Made by a program: the position numbers and the translations under genes. This document shows positions 1-6,184 of a DNA stretch of 6,670 nucleotides, in pieces. Position 1 is the stretch's first letter; the number at the start of each line of letters is the position of its first letter. Source of the DNA: Caldifarciminota bacterium (GTDB lineage: Bacteria; Hydrothermota; Tepidihabitantia; Tepidihabitantales; JAOUPE01); assembly GCA_029880025.1 (NCBI GenBank), contig JAOUPE010000093.1, positions 1-6,670 of the forward strand, written 5' to 3'. The notes beneath the pieces were generated by a model. The model had not been told where the DNA came from, searched no databases, and worked only from the letters and a program-made list of their open reading frames with translations.

Positions 1-1304
1 TTTTCACTGAGTTGAAAACGCTTAGAATTAATCGATTCGGTGTATTCAGTCAGAATAGCCTTTTTAGATTTAATATCAGATTTTTTGTTAGAACCAGATT
101 TCTGCTGACACAGCCTGGCAGACCTTTCGGCAAAGAATAATGCTTCTAAAAGCGAATTAGAAGCAAGTCGGTTTGCGCCGTGCATACCAGAAAAGGCACA
201 TTCACCAACCGCCAGTAACTGTTTAATATTAGTTTCACCGTAGGAATTAATCTGAATTCCACCGCAGACATAATGAGCGGCTGGCACTACCGGAATTTTC
301 TCTTTGGTGATATCAATCCCGAATCTAAGACAGGTATTATAGATATTCGGAAAACGAGTTTTGATTCGTTCTGGGGCGAGATGGCTAACATCCAGGTAGA
401 CATAATCCTCGTGTCGTTTTTTCATTTCAGCATCGATCGCCCGTGCTACGACATCGCGCGGTGCCAGAGAACCTAATTCATTATACTTGTCAGCAAAAGT
501 CTTGCCGTCCAGAGTTTTAAGAATCCCGCCTTCACCCCTAACCGCCTCTGAAATGAGAAAGGAACGGTCGTTTATCTTTTTTCCATAGAGTGAAGTAGGA
601 TGAAACTGAATAAATTCCATATTGGCGATTTTGGCACCGGCTCGAAATGCCATCGCGATACCATCGCCCGTGGCAATTTTCGGGTTGGTGGTGTGAAGAT
701 ATACACTGCCGATGCCGCCGGTGGCGACTAAGGTCGCGTTAGCCGATAAAACAATTAAATCTCCCTCTGAATTTATAACCAAGCCACCCCAACATTCATT
801 ATTTTTAATCAGAAGGTCAAAAACAAAATGATTCTCCAAAATCTGAACATTTCTTTTACTGCGCACTGCATCAAGCAGCCCTTTTTCAACCTCTACCCCG
901 GTTTTATCTTGACAGTGAACAATTCTTCTTCTGGTATGACCGCCTTCTTTTCCTAAGTCAAAATGTCGTTTGCCGAAAGAATCTTTATAGGTAGTGAACT
1001 TTATCCCGGTATCATATAATTCCTGCACTAATTTTGGTCCGTCTTCGACCACCATCTTTACAATTTTTTCTTTTGCCAATCCTGCCCCAGCTTTAATCGT
1101 ATCGTGAAAATGAATTTCCGGTGAATCATTTTCACTCATTACCGCCGCAATACCGCCTTGCGCATAATTGGTATTGGATTCGGTATCTTCTTTTTTGGTC
1201 ACAATCGTTACCGTGCCGAAATCAGCAACTCTATACGCAAACCACAAACCGGCTATGCCCGAACCAAGCACTAAGTAATCAGTTTTCAAGTCTTTTATTC
1301 TCAT
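1..1304 (-). CDS. nadB: L-aspartate oxidase NadB (partial, C-terminus beyond left edge)
   Basis: This flavoprotein oxidises L-aspartate to iminoaspartate, the first step of de novo NAD synthesis; NadA then makes quinolinate. It is cytosolic and uses FAD, with oxygen or fumarate as electron acceptor in known members. Reading the minus strand from ATG at 1304 gives 434 codons with no stop before the edge, so roughly the last 100 residues of a family of about 500-540 are missing (the C-terminal helical domain). Visible motifs are the dinucleotide-binding GSGIAG (14-19), NYAQGGIAA (46-54), KEGGHTRRRIVH (119-130, carrying the active-site-type Glu120), FHPTSLY (His235), APRDVVARAI (Arg283), PAAHYVCGGI (His344) and GANRLASNSLLEA (Arg379). 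These match the catalytic His/Arg/Glu set of the NadB/fumarate reductase flavoprotein family. The HxxGG and ASNSLLEA signatures favour NadB over succinate dehydrogenase SdhA. An in-frame stop 12 nt upstream (1314-1316) makes this ATG the furthest possible. No convincing Shine-Dalgarno precedes it. Confidence 0.96.
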   Translation of the reverse strand, partial: MRIKDLKTDYLVLGSGIAGLWFAYRVADFGTVTIVTKKEDTESNTNYAQGGIAAVMSENDSPEIHFHDTIKAGAGLAKEKIVKMVVEDGPKLVQELYDTGIKFTTYKDSFGKRHFDLGKEGGHTRRRIVHCQDKTGVEVEKGLLDAVRSKRNVQILENHFVFDLLIKNNECWGGLVINSEGDLIVLSANATLVATGGIGSVYLHTTNPKIATGDGIAMAFRAGAKIANMEFIQFHPTSLYGKKINDRSFLISEAVRGEGGILKTLDGKTFADKYNELGSLAPRDVVARAIDAEMKKRHEDYVYLDVSHLAPERIKTRFPNIYNTCLRFGIDITKEKIPVVPAAHYVCGGIQINSYGETNIKQLLAVGECAFSGMHGANRLASNSLLEALFFAERSARLCQQKSGSNKKSDIKSKKAILTEYTESINSKRFQLSE

Positions 1305-1310
1305 GCTCTT

Positions 1311-1339
1311 AATTTAATTGGTTTTCGAGATTTCGTCAA
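1311..1339 (-). promoter_or_regulatory. Possible sigma70 promoter of nadB
   Basis: On the minus strand TTGACG (1339-1334) is followed after 17 nt by TAAATT (1316-1311), a 5/6 match to the -35 and a 4/6 match to the -10 hexamer. The -10 ends only 6 nt before the nadB ATG, so the transcript would start almost at the start codon, giving a leaderless mRNA. That agrees with the missing SD. The -10 is weak and AT-rich sequence gives many such matches. Confidence 0.3.
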
Positions 1340-1376
1340 GCAACTATTCATTCTCTAATAACTAAACAATGTGGTT

Positions 1377-1399
1377 AAAATGAAACCTGATTTCATTTT
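1377..1399 (-). terminator. Perfect AT-rich hairpin downstream of pilC
   Basis: AAAATGAAA (1377-1385) and TTTCATTTT (1391-1399) are exact reverse complements around a 5-nt loop. The hairpin lies about 170 nt downstream of the pilC stop and 70 nt upstream of nadB. It could end the pilBC transcript or be a regulator site. The stem has a single G:C pair, and on the minus strand the 3' arm ends in TTTT followed by AACC rather than a long T tract, so it is a poor classical terminator. No other strong terminator is visible between pilC and nadB, so readthrough into nadB is possible. Confidence 0.25.
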
Positions 1400-1566
1400 G
1401 GTCGCTACAAAGCAAATTAAAGGTTGAATTAAATCAATTGGCTGAATGCTAAATTTTAAGTAGGTTAGTTATTGGAATGTATATTAAGTATTAATTACCT
1501 TTTAGTATCGATAGGTTAAGATTTAAATTCGTTCAATATTTAATATTCGCGGTCTTCCTTGACTAT

Positions 1567-2796
1567 TTAGAATCCTCCGCCACTGCCAAATCCAGAGAGA
1601 ATTGACATATAGGGCATAATAACGGCGATGATTAAGAAAACAATTCCAACACCCATTATCAGAATCAAAACCGGTTCAATCATACCAGTAAGATTTTTAA
1701 CCGCATATTCAACCTCGCCATCGTAGAAATCAGAAATTTGTTTCAACATATCATCGAGCGCACCGGATTCTTCACCGGTCGCAACCATCTGGACGACCAT
1801 TGGCGGGAACACACCAGATTCTCGCATCGGTGCTGCGATTCCTCGACCTCGCCGCACGCTTTCGGCAACCTTGTCGATGTGCTGCGAAATATAAGCATTA
1901 CCCGTAGTTTTCGACACCAGACCCAAACACCGTAAGATTGGCAGACCGGTTCGGTCCAAAGTCTCGAACATTCGTGAAAATCTCGACATCGTCATCTTAA
2001 ATAATAGTTGGCCGAAAATTGGTATTTTTAGTTTAGTTTGGTCCCACCATAACTTGCCACCACCGGTTCGAGTAAAGAGATAGAACAAGGCGGCTGCAAC
2101 ACCAAATGCCATTAATCCCATAAACCAATACCGCTGAGCAAAACTAACGCCGGTAACAAGAATTTGAGTAGGCAAAGGCATTTTTGACCCAATCGTTGTC
2201 AAAATCGAGATGAACTTCGGCATAACGTAGGTAGCAAGAACTATTGCCGCAACCACAAATCCTACCATAAGAATTGCTGGATAGCGCATTGCCGATTGGA
2301 CATCACCTCTTAGTTTTCGTTCGTGTTCAAGCAGGTCGGCGAGTCTTGCCAAAATCTCATCGAGCACACCACCGGTTTCACCTGCCCAAACCGAATTAAC
2401 ATAGAGCTCATCAAAAATCCTCGGGTGTTTTGACATTGCAACCGATAGCGATGCACCACCCATAAGGTCTTTACGAATCGAATCCAGGGCATTGGCCAGA
2501 GTCTTATTACGAGTCTGACCTTGCAAAGCGCCCATTGCCGACAGCATCGGTAAACCAGCTTTATGGAGAGCAACAAATTGACGGGTAAAATTAATCAGGT
2601 CTACTGCCTTAACCCTGCCGGCGAGAAATCCACTAACTCCTGGTAAGGTCGTTGCCTTTTTTTCTTCCTTAACCGTAATTGGTATATAACCTAAGGCATC
2701 GAGTCGTTCAACTACGGTGTTAATATCAGAGCCTTCTAAGGTGCCAGATAAAATTTTACCATCTTTATCTCTGACTTTATAGCGAAATAAGGGCAT
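1567..2796 (-). CDS. pilC: Type IV pilus / type II secretion inner-membrane platform protein (PilC/GspF family)
   Basis: This is the polytopic inner-membrane platform on which the assembly ATPase acts to extrude pilin or pseudopilin subunits. The 409 residues match the usual family length of about 400. The N-terminal segment (1-45, FRYKVRDKDGKILSGTLEG) is the typical PilC start. Two T2SSF repeats follow, at about 69-192 (FTRQFVALHKAGLPML, then GGVLDEILARLADLLE) and 271-394 (SRFSRMFETLDRTGLPIL, then GEESGALDDMLKQI). Membrane segments are visible near 173-195, 224-242 and 373-396, and the repeat ends EPVLILIMG (374-382) and PYMSIL (395-400) are characteristic. The tail is glycine-rich (GFGSGGGF). 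ATG at 2796 follows AAAGGAG with a 4-nt gap. The gene lies 42 bp after pilB on the same strand, so the two are probably cotranscribed. PilC and GspF cannot be told apart without neighbouring pilin or secretin genes. Confidence 0.93.
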   Translation of the reverse strand: MPLFRYKVRDKDGKILSGTLEGSDINTVVERLDALGYIPITVKEEKKATTLPGVSGFLAGRVKAVDLINFTRQFVALHKAGLPMLSAMGALQGQTRNKTLANALDSIRKDLMGGASLSVAMSKHPRIFDELYVNSVWAGETGGVLDEILARLADLLEHERKLRGDVQSAMRYPAILMVGFVVAAIVLATYVMPKFISILTTIGSKMPLPTQILVTGVSFAQRYWFMGLMAFGVAAALFYLFTRTGGGKLWWDQTKLKIPIFGQLLFKMTMSRFSRMFETLDRTGLPILRCLGLVSKTTGNAYISQHIDKVAESVRRGRGIAAPMRESGVFPPMVVQMVATGEESGALDDMLKQISDFYDGEVEYAVKNLTGMIEPVLILIMGVGIVFLIIAVIMPYMSILSGFGSGGGF

Positions 2797-2838
2797 ATGT
2801 CTCCTTTATTGATTTTATTAGGTTCAAATTAAAATACA

Positions 2839-4404
2839 CTATTCAAACTTCTCCGCTTCCCTCATGATTTCTTCCATTGTTGTTATACCAGCCACAACCT
2901 TTTCGATACCATCTTCCCAGAGAGTTTTCATACCCCCTTCACGAGCTAACGCTCTTACCGCACTGGTTGGTGGCCTAGTAACAACTAAGTCGCGAATTCG
3001 CTCTTCCATCTTTAATACTTCAAAGATACCGATTCTTCCAACATAACCGGAATTTCGGCATCGTTCGCAACCTCGTCCTCGATAGAACTTTGTTTTAGGC
3101 TCTAAACCTAAATCTTTAAGCATACTCTCCGGTGGGTCATAAGCTTCCTTACATTTGGTGCAAATTGTTCGGATCAGACGTTGGGCAATTGTACCCTCGA
3201 TGGCGGATGAAACAAGGAATGGCTCAACGCCCATATCGATTAATCGGGTGACAGTTCCTGGTGCATCGTTAGTGTGAATCGTAGAAAATACTAACTGTCC
3301 AGTAAGAGCAGCGCGAATTGCCACACCGGCAGTTTCACCGTCACGAATCTCTCCGATAAAAATCACGTCCGGGTCTTGACGCAGAATGTGGCGCAATCCG
3401 ACCAAATAGGTGTATCCGGCCCGTAGGTTTACCTGGGACTGACAGATTTTATCGATATCGTATTCGACCGGGTCTTCGATTGTAATAATATTCTTCTCTG
3501 AACCGCGTATTTCATTCAAGATAGCGTAAAGCGTCGTTGTCTTACCACAACCAGTCGGACCGGTAATCAAAATCACGCCGTGCGGTTTAGCAATCATTCC
3601 TTTTACCCGGTCCAAAACACTTTTGCTGAAGCCTAACTGGTCTAATGAGAGAAGTCGGATTCGGTCCAAAATACGCATGACCACGGTTTCACCATACGTA
3701 GTAGGAAATGTGGATACACGGAAGTCAATTTCACGACCGTCAACAATTGCGCCATAACGACCATCTTGGGGCAATCGTTTCTCGGCAATGTTCATTCGTG
3801 ACATAATTTTGATTCTTGATACTACCGCTAATTGAAGTGCCTTTTTTGGGGCGACAATCGGGTGTAATATCCCATCGATCCTGAACCTAACCGAAAGTCC
3901 TTCACGCGTTGGCTCAATATGAATATCACTAGCACGGTCTCGAACTGCACGAATAATCATTTGGTTAACCCAACGTACCACTGGTGCTTCTGATGCAAGC
4001 TCTTCGAGTTTACTCGGCGCTAAATCCATTTCCGGTGTTGCTAAAGAACCATCGGCTTCTGGTTCCAAAGTAGCAATTTCTGGCTCATCTGGAATATCTG
4101 GAGCTTCTTTCGCCGTATAATATTGATTCAGGATTTGGTATAAATCTAGCTCCCGACAGACCATCGGTTCTATTTCCATACCGGTCATTCTTCGTACTTC
4201 ATCAATAATGAAAATCTCCCCTGGGTCTACCATGGCAACGGCTAAGGTATTGCCTGAGCGGAAAAGGGGACAAATACGATTTGTTCTCAAAAAAGGTTCT
4301 GGAAACATTGTCAGAACATCCGGGTCTACCCGAAAGTTAGCCAAATCAACAAATGGCACACCATATTTTTGCTCTAATACAAATGCTGCATCTTCTTCGG
4401 GCAT
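2839..4404 (-). CDS. pilB: Type IV pilus / type II secretion assembly ATPase (PilB/GspE family)
   Basis: This cytoplasmic hexameric ATPase powers pilus extension or pseudopilus assembly through the PilC/GspF platform. The 521 residues show an MshEN/T2SSE_N-type domain (about 1-95, VPFVDL at 16-21), an acidic proline-rich linker (about 98-135), the N2 domain (ASDIHIEP at 158-165, RFRIDG at 173-178, LPQDGR at 211-216), Walker A GPTGCGKTT (282-290), the Asp box IITIEDPVEYD (306-316), a Walker B region PDVIFIGEIRDGETA (345-359) and the His box TGQLVFSTIHTND (368-380). A zinc-type tetracysteine is present (C415, C418, C446, C449), which is found in assembly ATPases and absent from the retraction ATPase PilT. 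ATG at 4404 has AGGAGG 7 nt upstream, and an in-frame stop lies at 4426-4428. The protein starts at what is usually an internal position, so the extra N-terminal helical segment of many PilB/GspE proteins (about 40-50 residues) is absent. Assignment to PilB rather than GspE is not settled. Confidence 0.94.
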   Translation of the reverse strand: MPEEDAAFVLEQKYGVPFVDLANFRVDPDVLTMFPEPFLRTNRICPLFRSGNTLAVAMVDPGEIFIIDEVRRMTGMEIEPMVCRELDLYQILNQYYTAKEAPDIPDEPEIATLEPEADGSLATPEMDLAPSKLEELASEAPVVRWVNQMIIRAVRDRASDIHIEPTREGLSVRFRIDGILHPIVAPKKALQLAVVSRIKIMSRMNIAEKRLPQDGRYGAIVDGREIDFRVSTFPTTYGETVVMRILDRIRLLSLDQLGFSKSVLDRVKGMIAKPHGVILITGPTGCGKTTTLYAILNEIRGSEKNIITIEDPVEYDIDKICQSQVNLRAGYTYLVGLRHILRQDPDVIFIGEIRDGETAGVAIRAALTGQLVFSTIHTNDAPGTVTRLIDMGVEPFLVSSAIEGTIAQRLIRTICTKCKEAYDPPESMLKDLGLEPKTKFYRGRGCERCRNSGYVGRIGIFEVLKMEERIRDLVVTRPPTSAVRALAREGGMKTLWEDGIEKVVAGITTMEEIMREAEKFE

Positions 4405-4408
4405 AATT

Positions 4409-4465
4409 TTACCTCCTAACCACGTTTAATATTCCTAAGGCTATTTTTAAATAAATAGAAGCCAT
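4409..4465 (-). CDS. 18-residue leader ORF overlapping the pilB ribosome binding site
   Basis: ATG at 4465 is preceded by AGGAG (4477-4473) with a 7-nt gap, a well-placed SD. It reads MASIYLKIALGILNVVRR and stops at TAA (4411-4409). The last codons, AGG AGG TAA, contain the AGGAGG that serves as the pilB SD, and the pilB ATG begins 4 nt after the stop. That arrangement suggests translational coupling, or a leader peptide whose translation gates pilB initiation. The peptide is hydrophobic with a basic tail. I do not recognise it, and it does not resemble the missing PilB N-terminus. It may be chance, but a good SD, correct spacing and a consensus promoter about 40 nt upstream all support expression. 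Confidence 0.45.
   Translation of the reverse strand: MASIYLKIALGILNVVRR
4412..4417 (-). promoter_or_regulatory. Shine-Dalgarno of pilB, embedded in the leader ORF
   Basis: AGGAGG on the minus strand lies 7 nt before the pilB ATG at 4404 and fixes that start. It is also the last two sense codons of the upstream 18-codon ORF, so a ribosome terminating there would cover the site. Confidence 0.8.
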
Positions 4466-4503
4466 TTTCTGTCTCCTAAAGACAACTCTTACTTCCTTTT
4501 AAA

Positions 4504-4531
4504 ATTATAGGAATTTTTTGAAATATGTCAA
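4504..4531 (-). promoter_or_regulatory. Near-perfect sigma70 promoter for the pilB-pilC unit
   Basis: On the minus strand TTGACA (4531-4526), a 16-nt spacer and TATAAT (4509-4504) form an exact consensus pair with a near-optimal spacer. Transcription would start near 4497, about 30 nt before the leader ORF ATG and about 90 nt before pilB. Its -35 overlaps one arm of the inverted repeats in this region, so it may be under regulator control. Confidence 0.7.
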
Positions 4532-4594
4532 TAGTATAATGAATCATTTTATCAAGTATCGTCTTTTTGACAACTTAGATAAATATGACATATT
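4522..4594. repeat. 9-bp inverted repeat AATATGTCA / TGACATATT
   Basis: AATATGTCA at 4522-4530 is the exact reverse complement of TGACATATT at 4586-4594. The right copy lies inside a 13-bp palindrome, AATATG-A-CATATT (4582-4594). The left copy covers most of the pilB -35; the right one covers the -10 of the + strand candidate at 4567-4596. The layout would suit a shared operator, but the sites are AT-rich and could be accidental. Confidence 0.3.
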
Positions 4595-4673
4595 CTTTTA
4601 TATTCAATTCTGAAAAAAGAATCATTATTAAGTCTAATACCAATCCATCTCAGAAACCGGTTTATACTATTGA
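4528..4673. repeat. 12-bp perfect inverted repeat TCAATAGTATAA / TTATACTATTGA
   Basis: TCAATAGTATAA (4528-4539) recurs as its exact reverse complement at 4662-4673. The left arm abuts and partly overlaps the pilB -35. The right arm lies about 20 nt upstream of a + strand TTGACA (4692). Each copy, read towards the gene on its own side, has the same orientation, as expected for paired operators or for duplicated promoter DNA. Confidence 0.4.
4567..4596 (+). promoter_or_regulatory. Candidate + strand promoter (distal, towards purD)
   Basis: TTGACA (4567-4572), an 18-nt spacer and TATTCT (4591-4596, 4/6). The -35 is exact, but the -10 is weak and the site lies over 300 nt from purD. It overlaps the palindrome at 4582-4594. 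Confidence 0.25.
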
Positions 4674-4691
4674 ATTTTATTTATCAAAAAC

Positions 4692-4719
4692 TTGACAAGC
4701 TCTTATTATTTATTAGATT
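4692..4719 (+). promoter_or_regulatory. Candidate + strand promoter for the purD unit
   Basis: TTGACA (4692-4697), a 16-nt spacer and TAGATT (4714-4719, 4/6). An exact -35 in the right orientation, it would give a leader of about 185 nt to purD, running through the moaA-like fragment. Confidence 0.35.
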
Positions 4720-4740
4720 TAGAAGCAATTGAAATATAAT
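4712..4740 (+). promoter_or_regulatory. Candidate + strand promoter with perfect -10 TATAAT
   Basis: TATAAT at 4735-4740 is an exact -10, but the best -35 at 17-nt spacing (ATTAGA, 4712-4717) matches only 3 of 6. Transcription would begin about 27 nt upstream of the ATG of the moaA-like ORF, as expected if it was once the promoter of that gene. It could now serve purD. Confidence 0.35.
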
Positions 4741-4773
4741 AGATTATTTTGATGCTTTGTTTGTCAAAAGATA

Positions 4774-4884
4774 ATGAATATTATTACTCGGTCGTTTAAT
4801 CGTCCAATTCATAACCTTAGGATTCAGTCTGATAAATGCCAATTCGAATATATAGATTTAGAAATAAGCCTTCCTAAAGAATAA
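4774..4884 (+). pseudogene. moaA-like N-terminal fragment (36 codons)
   Basis: An ATG ORF of 36 codons ends in TAA 16 nt before the purD start region. Its first half reads MNIITRSFNRPIHNLRI and continues with SDKCQF. MoaA, the radical SAM GTP 3',8-cyclase of molybdenum cofactor synthesis, typically begins with a few residues then SFGRPIxxLRIS, then TDRCNFRCxYCMP. The order and spacing agree from the initiator Met, with one residue lost before the D-K/R-C motif. The second and third cluster cysteines are gone (FEYIDL in place of FRCxYC), and only about a tenth of the normal length of about 330 remains. It cannot be a working MoaA. I infer the 5' remnant of a decayed or rearranged moaA, sitting behind a TATAAT. 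A real small protein or chance similarity remains possible, since the match is judged from memory of the family. Confidence 0.45.
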
Positions 4885-4887
4885 AAA

Positions 4888-4894
4888 AAGGAGG
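4888..4894 (+). promoter_or_regulatory. Strong Shine-Dalgarno that bears on the purD start
   Basis: AAGGAGG ends at 4894. It lies 18 nt before the TTG at 4913, too far for normal initiation, but only 6 nt before an in-frame ATT at 4901. No ATG or GTG is in frame between the upstream stop (4865-4867) and the conserved N-terminus. Confidence 0.75.
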
Positions 4895-4912
4895 AATAGT
4901 ATTAACAACAAA

Positions 4913-6184
4913 TTGAGGATACTGGTTATTGGAAGCGGTGGTCGGGAACACGCTTTAATCTGGAAGTTAGGCGAGCACAAAAATCAATTGTTTTGTGCTC
5001 CAGGCAACGGCGGTATTGCTGAGTTAGCCCAATGCAAAAAGACAGGCGCTGAAAACATTCCAGCACTGCTTAAATTAGCTGAACAATTAAAAGTCGATTT
5101 GGTGGTCGTTGGTCCTGAGGTTCCTTTAGTTTTAGGAATCGTCGATGAATTTCAAAAAAACCGGATACCGATTTTCGGACCCCGAAAAGAAGCGGCTCGT
5201 TTAGAAGGTGAAAAGGCATTTGCCAAACGATTGATGAAAGAATACAATATCCCTACCGCTGAGTTCGAAATCTTCTCGGATGAAAAAAAGGCAAAGAAAT
5301 ACGTCGAGACAAAAGCTGGAAGAGTAGTGATAAAAGCTTCGGGTTTAGCCGCCGGCAAAGGAGCAATGGTCTGCCCGACAAAAGATGAAGCTTTTGCGGC
5401 AATTGAAAAGGCATTGGTCCAAAAGGAATTTGGCAAAGCCGGTGAAACCATCGTAATCGAACAATTTCTTGAAGGTGAAGAGGCTTCAATCATTGCCATA
5501 ACCGATGGCAATACGATTGTGCCATTAATCCCTTCCCAAGACCATAAACCTTTGCTTAATGATGATGAAGGACCGAATACCGGTGGTATGGGAGCCTATG
5601 CACCAGCTCCTTTAATAACTAAAGAATTAGCCAAAGAAATCCAGACCAAAATCTTTAATCGGCTCTTGGTAGCGTTACAGAAACAAAGTATTGAGTATTG
5701 TGGGGTAATTTATGCTGGTATCATTATAACCGATTCTGGTCCCTATGTTTTAGAATTCAATTGCCGTTTTGGTGACCCGGAAACACAACCAGTCCTGCCC
5801 CTCTTAAAATCGGATTCAGCCGAGGTGATGTTGTCAACCATTGCTGGCAAACTGGCTCAGATTAACCTCAAATGGAGTACTGACTATGCGTTATGTGTGG
5901 TTGCTGCATCGGCTGGTTATCCAGGGAAATATGAAAAGGGTAAAGAGATAACCGGTAATTTGCGTAATCGTGAAGATGTCTTAATCTTCCATGCCGGCAC
6001 CGAAAAAAGAGAGGGAAAATTATATACTGCGGGCGGCAGGGTATTAGGAGTTACCGGTATCGGATCCACCCTCTCTCAAGCCAAACAAAAAGCCTATCTG
6101 GCACTCGAACAAATCAAATTCGAAGGTTTGTATTATCGAAACGATATTGGAGACAAAGGGATCCGGCGCATTGAAAAGAATTAA
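4913..6184 (+). CDS. purD: Phosphoribosylamine-glycine ligase (GAR synthetase) PurD
   Basis: This cytosolic ATP-grasp ligase joins 5-phosphoribosylamine and glycine to glycinamide ribonucleotide, the second step of purine synthesis. The 423 residues match the usual length of about 420-430. Visible are the N domain ILVIGSGGREHA (3-14), VVVGPEVPL (64-72), the ATP-grasp segments VIKASGLAAGKGAMV (139-153) and EQFLEGEEAS (183-192), the substrate loop PSQDHKPLLNDDEGPNTGGM (207-226), the metal-binding EFNCRFGDPETQP (281-293), and the C domain ending near 410 (GLYYRNDIG). All signature residues are present, so it should be active. There is no AUG start: TTG at 4913 gives MRILVIG, whereas ATT at 4901 gives four extra residues (MNNK before LRILVIG) and is the one correctly spaced from the SD. 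The 3' end overlaps the next gene by 14 nt. No other pur gene is adjacent. Confidence 0.96.
   Translation: MRILVIGSGGREHALIWKLGEHKNQLFCAPGNGGIAELAQCKKTGAENIPALLKLAEQLKVDLVVVGPEVPLVLGIVDEFQKNRIPIFGPRKEAARLEGEKAFAKRLMKEYNIPTAEFEIFSDEKKAKKYVETKAGRVVIKASGLAAGKGAMVCPTKDEAFAAIEKALVQKEFGKAGETIVIEQFLEGEEASIIAITDGNTIVPLIPSQDHKPLLNDDEGPNTGGMGAYAPAPLITKELAKEIQTKIFNRLLVALQKQSIEYCGVIYAGIIITDSGPYVLEFNCRFGDPETQPVLPLLKSDSAEVMLSTIAGKLAQINLKWSTDYALCVVAASAGYPGKYEKGKEITGNLRNREDVLIFHAGTEKREGKLYTAGGRVLGVTGIGSTLSQAKQKAYLALEQIKFEGLYYRNDIGDKGIRRIEKN

Larger units (their letters stand above)
4466..4912. other. Divergent intergenic region between pilB leader and purD
   Basis: This is 447 bp of AT-rich sequence between oppositely oriented units. 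It contains the pilB promoter, three + strand promoter candidates, two long-spaced inverted repeats, a short palindrome (AAACCGGTTT, 4654-4663), a 36-codon ORF resembling the start of MoaA, and the purD SD. I see no RNA gene, riboswitch or clear rho-independent terminator in it. Confidence 0.7.

Noticed and set aside
273..476. 67-codon + strand ORF
   Set aside because: It lies antisense within nadB, whose minus frame carries all family motifs; this is a shadow frame.
1121..1312. 63-codon + strand ORF over the nadB 5' end
   Set aside because: Antisense to the conserved NadB flavin-binding segment, with no recognisable product.
1535..1547. AATATT-T-AATATT palindrome just after the pilC stop, considered as a terminator
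   Set aside because: The stem has only A:T pairs and no following T tract on the minus strand, so it would be too weak to terminate.
2310..2576. 88-codon minus strand ORF inside pilC
   Set aside because: Out-of-frame overlap of a highly conserved T2SSF domain; its residue composition is not protein-like.
4654..4663. AAACCGGTTT perfect 10-bp palindrome
   Set aside because: Too short and isolated to call an operator by itself; noted only within the intergenic description.
4585..4695. 36-codon + strand ORF starting MTYSFIFNSE in the intergenic region
   Set aside because: It has no SD, no family resemblance, and overlaps candidate promoter elements; a frame of this length is expected by chance in AT-rich DNA.
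5152..5511. 119-codon minus strand ORF within purD
   Set aside because: Antisense to the PurD ATP-grasp domain, which has all signature residues; no SD or known family seen.
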